Positions 59,887-64,000 of a stretch of DNA of 64,000 bases are shown one piece after another. The DNA is taken from contig LNAC01000001.1 in the NCBI GenBank assembly GCA_002007465.1, positions 4,763,206-4,827,205 on the forward strand, read 5' to 3'. The position numbers and the translations under genes are program-made. The notes beneath the pieces were generated by a model, which saw only the letters and a list, made by a program, of their open reading frames with translations, was not told the DNA's origin and made no database searches. Numbering within the stretch: position 1 is the stretch's first letter; the number at the start of each line of letters is the position of its first letter. Source of the stretch: Ailurus styani (taxonomy: Eukaryota > Chordata > Mammalia > Carnivora > Ailuridae).

Positions 59887-59900
59887 AAAACAGGCACCCA

Positions 59901-61540
59901 GCTCTTGTGCTGAGAACGTGTGAGTGCTGGATGAGGTTAGGTTGACTGCTGGCCTCTGAGTGCCACAGGCTCTCTGGTCCCCTCTCCGCGATGCCAGTGG
60001 AGCCTTGAGTCACGAGACAAGGAGGAACCAGGACCTGAACATGTGCCTTCCAGGGGCATCACACGCACAAGCAGCACCTTCTAAACCAAATCCCAAGGAC
60101 CAGCACCGATTCCTGGCGAATAACAAGAGACTCCTCCTAATCCTTTCTGGAATGATGTGTCCTCGTATGTTCCTCCAGGAGGGGCGAGAACCATCCTATT
60201 ACAAATTCTCCCAACGAAGGCTGTCTTCATGTCAATGCCTGGGTGCTTATGCACACTAAACCATGTATCATTTTCTAAACAAGCCACGAAACTACTCAAG
60301 ACCATTACAATTTGCTGTACCATGGCTCAACGAGCTAATCCCTCTCTCTTGCTAACTTTTTACCAATTATGACTTTGGCAAAGCATTTTAGGAATGCCAC
60401 GGCTTTATGAATTTGCTTCTTGAAGGACATTAAACAAATCCACTTTTCAATTTAAAAATAAAACTGGATCAGTGTGGCAAAGCCCTTGGGCCTCCCTTCC
60501 CAGCCACACTGGAAACACAGAGACAAAGTCTCCAGCACAAACCAAACAAGGAAGCCAGGGCAGTTATTGAAAACAAATACTCACTAAATGGAAATATATT
60601 AAATAAGGCTGCACTGTAAATTCCAACAGAGTAACTTGCTAAACTAAATAGTGTCAGTGATTCACTAACTCAAGGAATGAAATGAGGACTGTGACCCTGA
60701 ACTGATCTTTGTTTCCTCTGCACCATTTTGCAACTGGAAAAGTTACACATAGTCTGGATCTTCCCCAGCTTGGAGCGAAAAAACCAGAAAGGCAACCCTG
60801 ATTGATGCAAACAGGGTCATCTCGCAGCAGATGTTAGAGAAGCACAGCATTCTGCATTCCTGCTGTAAGGCCCTCGCTTCCCTGCACATCATGTGTCTTT
60901 GTAGTCACTGATCTACACCCTGAATGCCCCGTGTCGGAGCGCTCAGAGAGGCTAAGTGCTTGCGAGAACAGCGAACAAATTGCCAGCCTGTCCCCGGCAG
61001 TTGTCAAGGCTGAGTGGATCCCCTTCATTTTGGCCTGCAATTTTCCAAGTGCCTGAAAGCTGTCTCAATGCAGGGTGAGGAGAAAGGTGAATGTATGCTC
61101 AGTGAAATGCATGATATTTTTGTCTACGCTTTCAAAAAAAAAAGAGAGAGAGAGAGAGATGTTCACTATCGGGGCATTTTACTCAAAGAACAAAGGTTTC
61201 TCCCTTTTTAAAAAATACAACGTAATAAATGAAATTCATTTTGAAAGCCACCAAAATTTCTAAACAAATGAATGTGTTCTCCAAGTAGGACATCTGACCC
61301 AATTGTACGGCCACTTTTCTACAATTCAGTTACAGGGAGGCATTCCGTGGGAAGAGCCCCTGTTGTGATAAGTGACAAATGATGGAGTCCAGCAGATCCT
61401 CCCTCAGCCCTGCCCTCTCCCATGCTTCCCAAGCTCGCAAGCACAGGCGAGGGAAAGATCCTCTCCTCCACCAACTCGGGCTCTCTTCCCTCCATGGGCC
61501 CTGTCTTTTGGGCTTCCATGTTCATCTCCACGTTGACCGC
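59901..61540. other. Intronic sequence, no gene recognised
   Basis: Mostly AT-rich and free of recognised transposons, apart from a short (GA)n at 61142-61159 and A-rich stretches. Confidence 0.5.
61142..61159 (+). repeat. (GA)n microsatellite
   Basis: About nine GA units following an A run. Confidence 0.9.
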
Positions 61541-61544
61541 TAGC

Positions 61545-61850
61545 AAGAACCCCGCCAAGTCAGCTTAGCCAGAATCGCCCACCCTCGATATGGGATGGGG
61601 CATCTCAACCCCAGGTGATGTCTGACCACGCTGGCCACCGTCAGCGGGAATCCTGACAGGTCAGTTTCACCAGGATCTCCCCTTACCCATGACGTTTCTT
61701 CGGTGGTTGTCCATCCACGGACCCCCACCTGCTCCGTGGCTATAAACCCCCACTTGCCCGGGCTGCATTCGGAGTGGAGCCCTGTCTCTCTCCTCCTCTG
61801 TAAAACCGGCTGGACAGATCTTTGACAAGTCTCATGAAGAATTTCTTTTC
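61545..61850 (+). mobile_element. Possible ERV1-type LTR, related in layout to 43050-43465
   Basis: Contains GGAATCCTGACAGGTCAGTT, a TATA-like CCGTGGCTATAAACCCCCAC, and GCATTCGGAGTGGAGCCCTG. The last matches ATTCGGAGCTGAGCCTG in the other LTR. The polyadenylation signal is not clear. Confidence 0.45.
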
Positions 61851-62048
61851 TGTAGGGTCCCAAACATGTGCTTACTGGCAGAGGGCATTCATGCAGTAGG
61901 TTCTCCATCCCAACAATGGGGGGAAGGCTTGTCCAAGCAGTTACAATCCTGGATGACCACATGCTTTACACCCCATTCACCCCTCAATAAGAGAAAAGAA
62001 GGTAGGAGGGAGGTGAAAAGTCACAAGATTAACACATTAGAACACAAG

Positions 62049-62275
62049 CTTTGGGGGCAGGCAAACCTGGGTCTGAATTTGGTCTTCTCTGACTGTTTAG
62101 CTGTGCGACCTCATGTGAACCACTAAATCAGTATCAACTCTTCTTGCAAAACAAGGACCATATGACCGGCCTTCTTCAACTGAGAAGATTAAATAAAATG
62201 ATGTAAGTACAACGTGTAGCTCAGACTAACAGCTCGATGAAGATTAAAGACGGTAATTTTCATCATCCTTGATAA
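62049..62275 (+). mobile_element. MIR SINE relic
   Basis: GGCAAACCTGGGTCTGAATT, GACTGTTTAGCTGTGCGACC, TGAGAAGATTAAATAAAATG and ATGTAAGTACAACGTGTAGC follow the MIR consensus closely for its age. Confidence 0.85.
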
Positions 62276-62279
62276 TAAT

Positions 62280-63600
62280 TCCTGCGAAATATACCTGGAA
62301 TTCTAAGAAACAATCTGGGCCTTTCCAAGCTGTCTCAAACCATCCTGAAAGCTATTTTATTGTGGATAAAGTACATGCGTACAGACGTATGCCCCTCTGC
62401 AGGAGACACGACATGGGAAAATTATTAATTAAATATGACACAGGAACAACAGATTGATCAATTAATCAAATACTTCCTGGGAACCCAGATGTTCCCTACA
62501 GCAGGCGGCGGGTCCCGTGCTGGAGTTTCGAATGGCTCATTCCTCAAGAGTCCATCTAGGAACTCATTTCTTAGTTAGGTACTTATTTCTGCCCCCATCA
62601 TCTTAGAAGCAGCAAATACTCTGTCTTACGGAAGGAAACTTCCTATTTTGGTAAATAATGCCAAAAGCATCTCATGAGTTTGCTAAGATGGGGGATTCCC
62701 TTTTGACAAGAAAGAGCACATTTTTGGGAGGAAAACACAATAAATTTACGTCCTCTCCTCTTTCCGCGTCCCCCCGTCCAGCCCCTCCCCTGCCATCTCA
62801 CAGCCTGGGTGGTGCTTTTCCATGCGACCTCAGTCACCCCGTCATCAGGCACCTCATGCTCCCATCAATGACCACGTGATCAGCCGATGTTTGCCTGCAT
62901 GCTGAGGTTCAATACTCAGGGCCAGGGAAGAACATAAACCTTTAAGGTTAAATCAACCTTCCTTTATAACTTTCCGAATTCAGTTTGCTGGAACTCCCTC
63001 ACCCGCGCGTAATTCTCCCCAGGATGGGATGAGGGCTCTTCAGGAGGAAAATGAGAACAAAACCCTCTGGTCCACTGACTTCTGGTTCTGCTTCCTTTAT
63101 TACTTTGCTCTCAGCTCTTCATAAAACTTGGTCTCGCTTTCCGAGGATCCAACTGGCCACCTCAGCGCTCAGTGAACAGCTGGTTAGTGAGAGCGAACAC
63201 CACCGGCTGCGTCGCGCCAGGACGTAAACCAATGCTAGTTGAAGTGTGTTGTGTCTGTGTGGGAAGGTCCAAAAAGGCCTAACGTGGGCCTCTGTTTTAA
63301 AGTCCACGGACTGGAGAGACATCCGTAAGTAAAAGTGCTTTACAGCCAACACACCAAGGAGGGTCTAACTTCTTTAACAGAGTTGCTGGGTTTTTTTTGA
63401 ATCCATACAACCACCACACCGCAGGCTCCACTCGGGAGTTGCCCTAGGGATGGGACCACATCCGTCTGCGGCTAAGACCAAAGCACACACATTATGTCCA
63501 CACACTATGTCCTCCACTTGGTCTCTACCCGTGAAACCTGTCGGCATAACCGCCTGGTTTATGTCATATAAAATGATACAGCAGGACTACGAAAGGAAAG
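62280..63600. other. Intronic sequence, no gene recognised
   Basis: Unique sequence of mixed composition. No exon or repeat family could be assigned. Confidence 0.5.
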
Positions 63601-63604
63601 TTGA

Positions 63605-63712
63605 CTTTTCTGTGAAGACGAAGTGGAAGCTGTGAAAAGAGCAAAAAGATGAGTCGTTATAAAAGCTGCTGTGGGATCAGGTGGGCATGAGATACCCGGG
63701 AGGTCCGAGCAA
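63605..63712 (+). repeat. 108-bp sequence repeated directly at 63728-63835 (first copy)
   Basis: Starts CTTTTCTGTGAAGACGAAGT and ends GAGGTCCGAGCAA-like sequence. It differs from the second copy at two positions (CTGCT versus CCGCT, GATAC versus GACAC). Fourteen unmatched bases and the single N lie between the copies. Confidence 0.9.
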
Positions 63713-63726
63713 ACCGGAGACAGTCT

Positions 63727-63727
63727 N
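63727..63727. other. Single-N assembly seam
   Basis: One N immediately precedes the second copy of the 108-bp repeat, the same layout as the seam at 9287. Confidence 0.9.
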
Positions 63728-63835
63728 CTTTTCTGTGAAGACGAAGTGGAAGCTGTGAAAAGAGCAAAAAGATGAGTCGTTATAAAAGCCGCTGTGGGAT
63801 CAGGTGGGCATGAGACACCCGGGAGGTCCGAGCAA
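63728..63835 (+). repeat. 108-bp repeat, second copy
   Basis: Begins at the base after the N and matches 63605-63712 with two substitutions. This is most simply explained by two contig ends, or two haplotypes, that overlap but were not merged. Confidence 0.9.
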
Positions 63836-64000
63836 TCCGCGCTGCTCTACAAGCTGGCGTCCGCTCTTCAGTCTGAAGGGAGGGGAACCTGTCCCCTGAG
63901 GTGCTCTCTGCTGGAAAGACGGTTCGCGAGGCTTGTGAGGAGACCCGCCTTCCTGGCCCCGGAGGAAAGCCCGGCGAAGAGCACGGCCTGGGACGGGAAC

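Larger units (their letters stand above)
13522..64000 (-). other. DOCK1: Partial very large DOCK1 intron (5'-ward of the 13443-13521 exon)
   Basis: From the acceptor at 13522 to the right edge I found no further DOCK1 exon. The preceding protein segment (ending near FDWVIMNMVQNK in human, from memory) was sought in reverse complement and not seen. The intron therefore exceeds 50 kb. It carries most of the repeats listed here and at least one CpG island. In human the oppositely oriented gene INSYN2A is nested in DOCK1, which fits a large intron of this kind, although I could not confirm that it is this intron. Confidence 0.75.

Noticed and set aside
47500..64000. INSYN2A coding exon
   Set aside because: The long N-terminal coding exon expected on the plus strand would give a clear frame of several hundred codons with recognisable sequence. 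None was found, so only a promoter hypothesis is kept.

Overview
This window is vertebrate nuclear DNA from a carnivoran, most likely a caniform of the arctoid group such as a mustelid or a close relative. The main evidence is a set of tRNA-Lys-derived carnivore SINEs (CanSINEs) that begin GGGGCGCCTGGGTGGCTCAG, end in a CT-rich stretch plus an A-rich tail, and often carry intact target-site duplications. Old L1, L2, MIR, MaLR (MLT1) and hAT-type copies are scattered throughout, as is usual for a placental mammal intron. No operons, Shine-Dalgarno sites or long conserved open frames are present. Almost all open frames in the window are chance frames in GC-rich or repetitive DNA.

The only protein-coding sequence I can support is two consecutive small exons on the minus strand, at 13443-13521 and 8212-8312. 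Both have consensus splice sites. Joined, they encode 60 codons that match, as far as I can recall the human protein, the part of DOCK1 (Dock180) between the DHR-1 and DHR-2 domains. DOCK1 is the guanine nucleotide exchange factor that activates Rac together with ELMO. The window is therefore the inside of DOCK1: the 3'-ward intron (1-8211, incomplete), a 5.1-kb intron (8313-13442), and more than 50 kb of a very large upstream intron (13522-64000, incomplete).

Region by region: 1-8 kb is GC-rich intron with an L2, a MIR and an MLT1 LTR. From 8 to 13.5 kb lie the two exons, three CanSINEs, an old L1 and an assembly gap flanked by a misplaced 299-bp copy of sequence that belongs at 13.6 kb. From 16.4 to 17.05 kb there is a tetranucleotide array followed by a nine-unit 32/33-bp minisatellite. 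Several LTR and hAT-type relics lie at 21.6-27.3 kb. A polypurine tract containing a 279-base gap is at 27.7-28.4 kb. From 33 to 36.6 kb are young CanSINEs, two of them inserted into the same target, and an L1 3' end. A strong CpG island lies at about 47.5-48.65 kb. L1 fragments dominate 49.2-57.4 kb, and a second CpG-rich block is at about 57.6-58.1 kb. The window ends with a 108-bp sequence repeated across a single N at 63727, another assembly seam.

In human, INSYN2A (FAM196A) is nested inside DOCK1 on the opposite strand. The CpG island at 47.5-48.65 kb is a reasonable candidate for its promoter here, on the plus strand. I found no INSYN2A coding exon in the window, so this remains a hypothesis. 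I see no evidence of a previously undescribed gene system.
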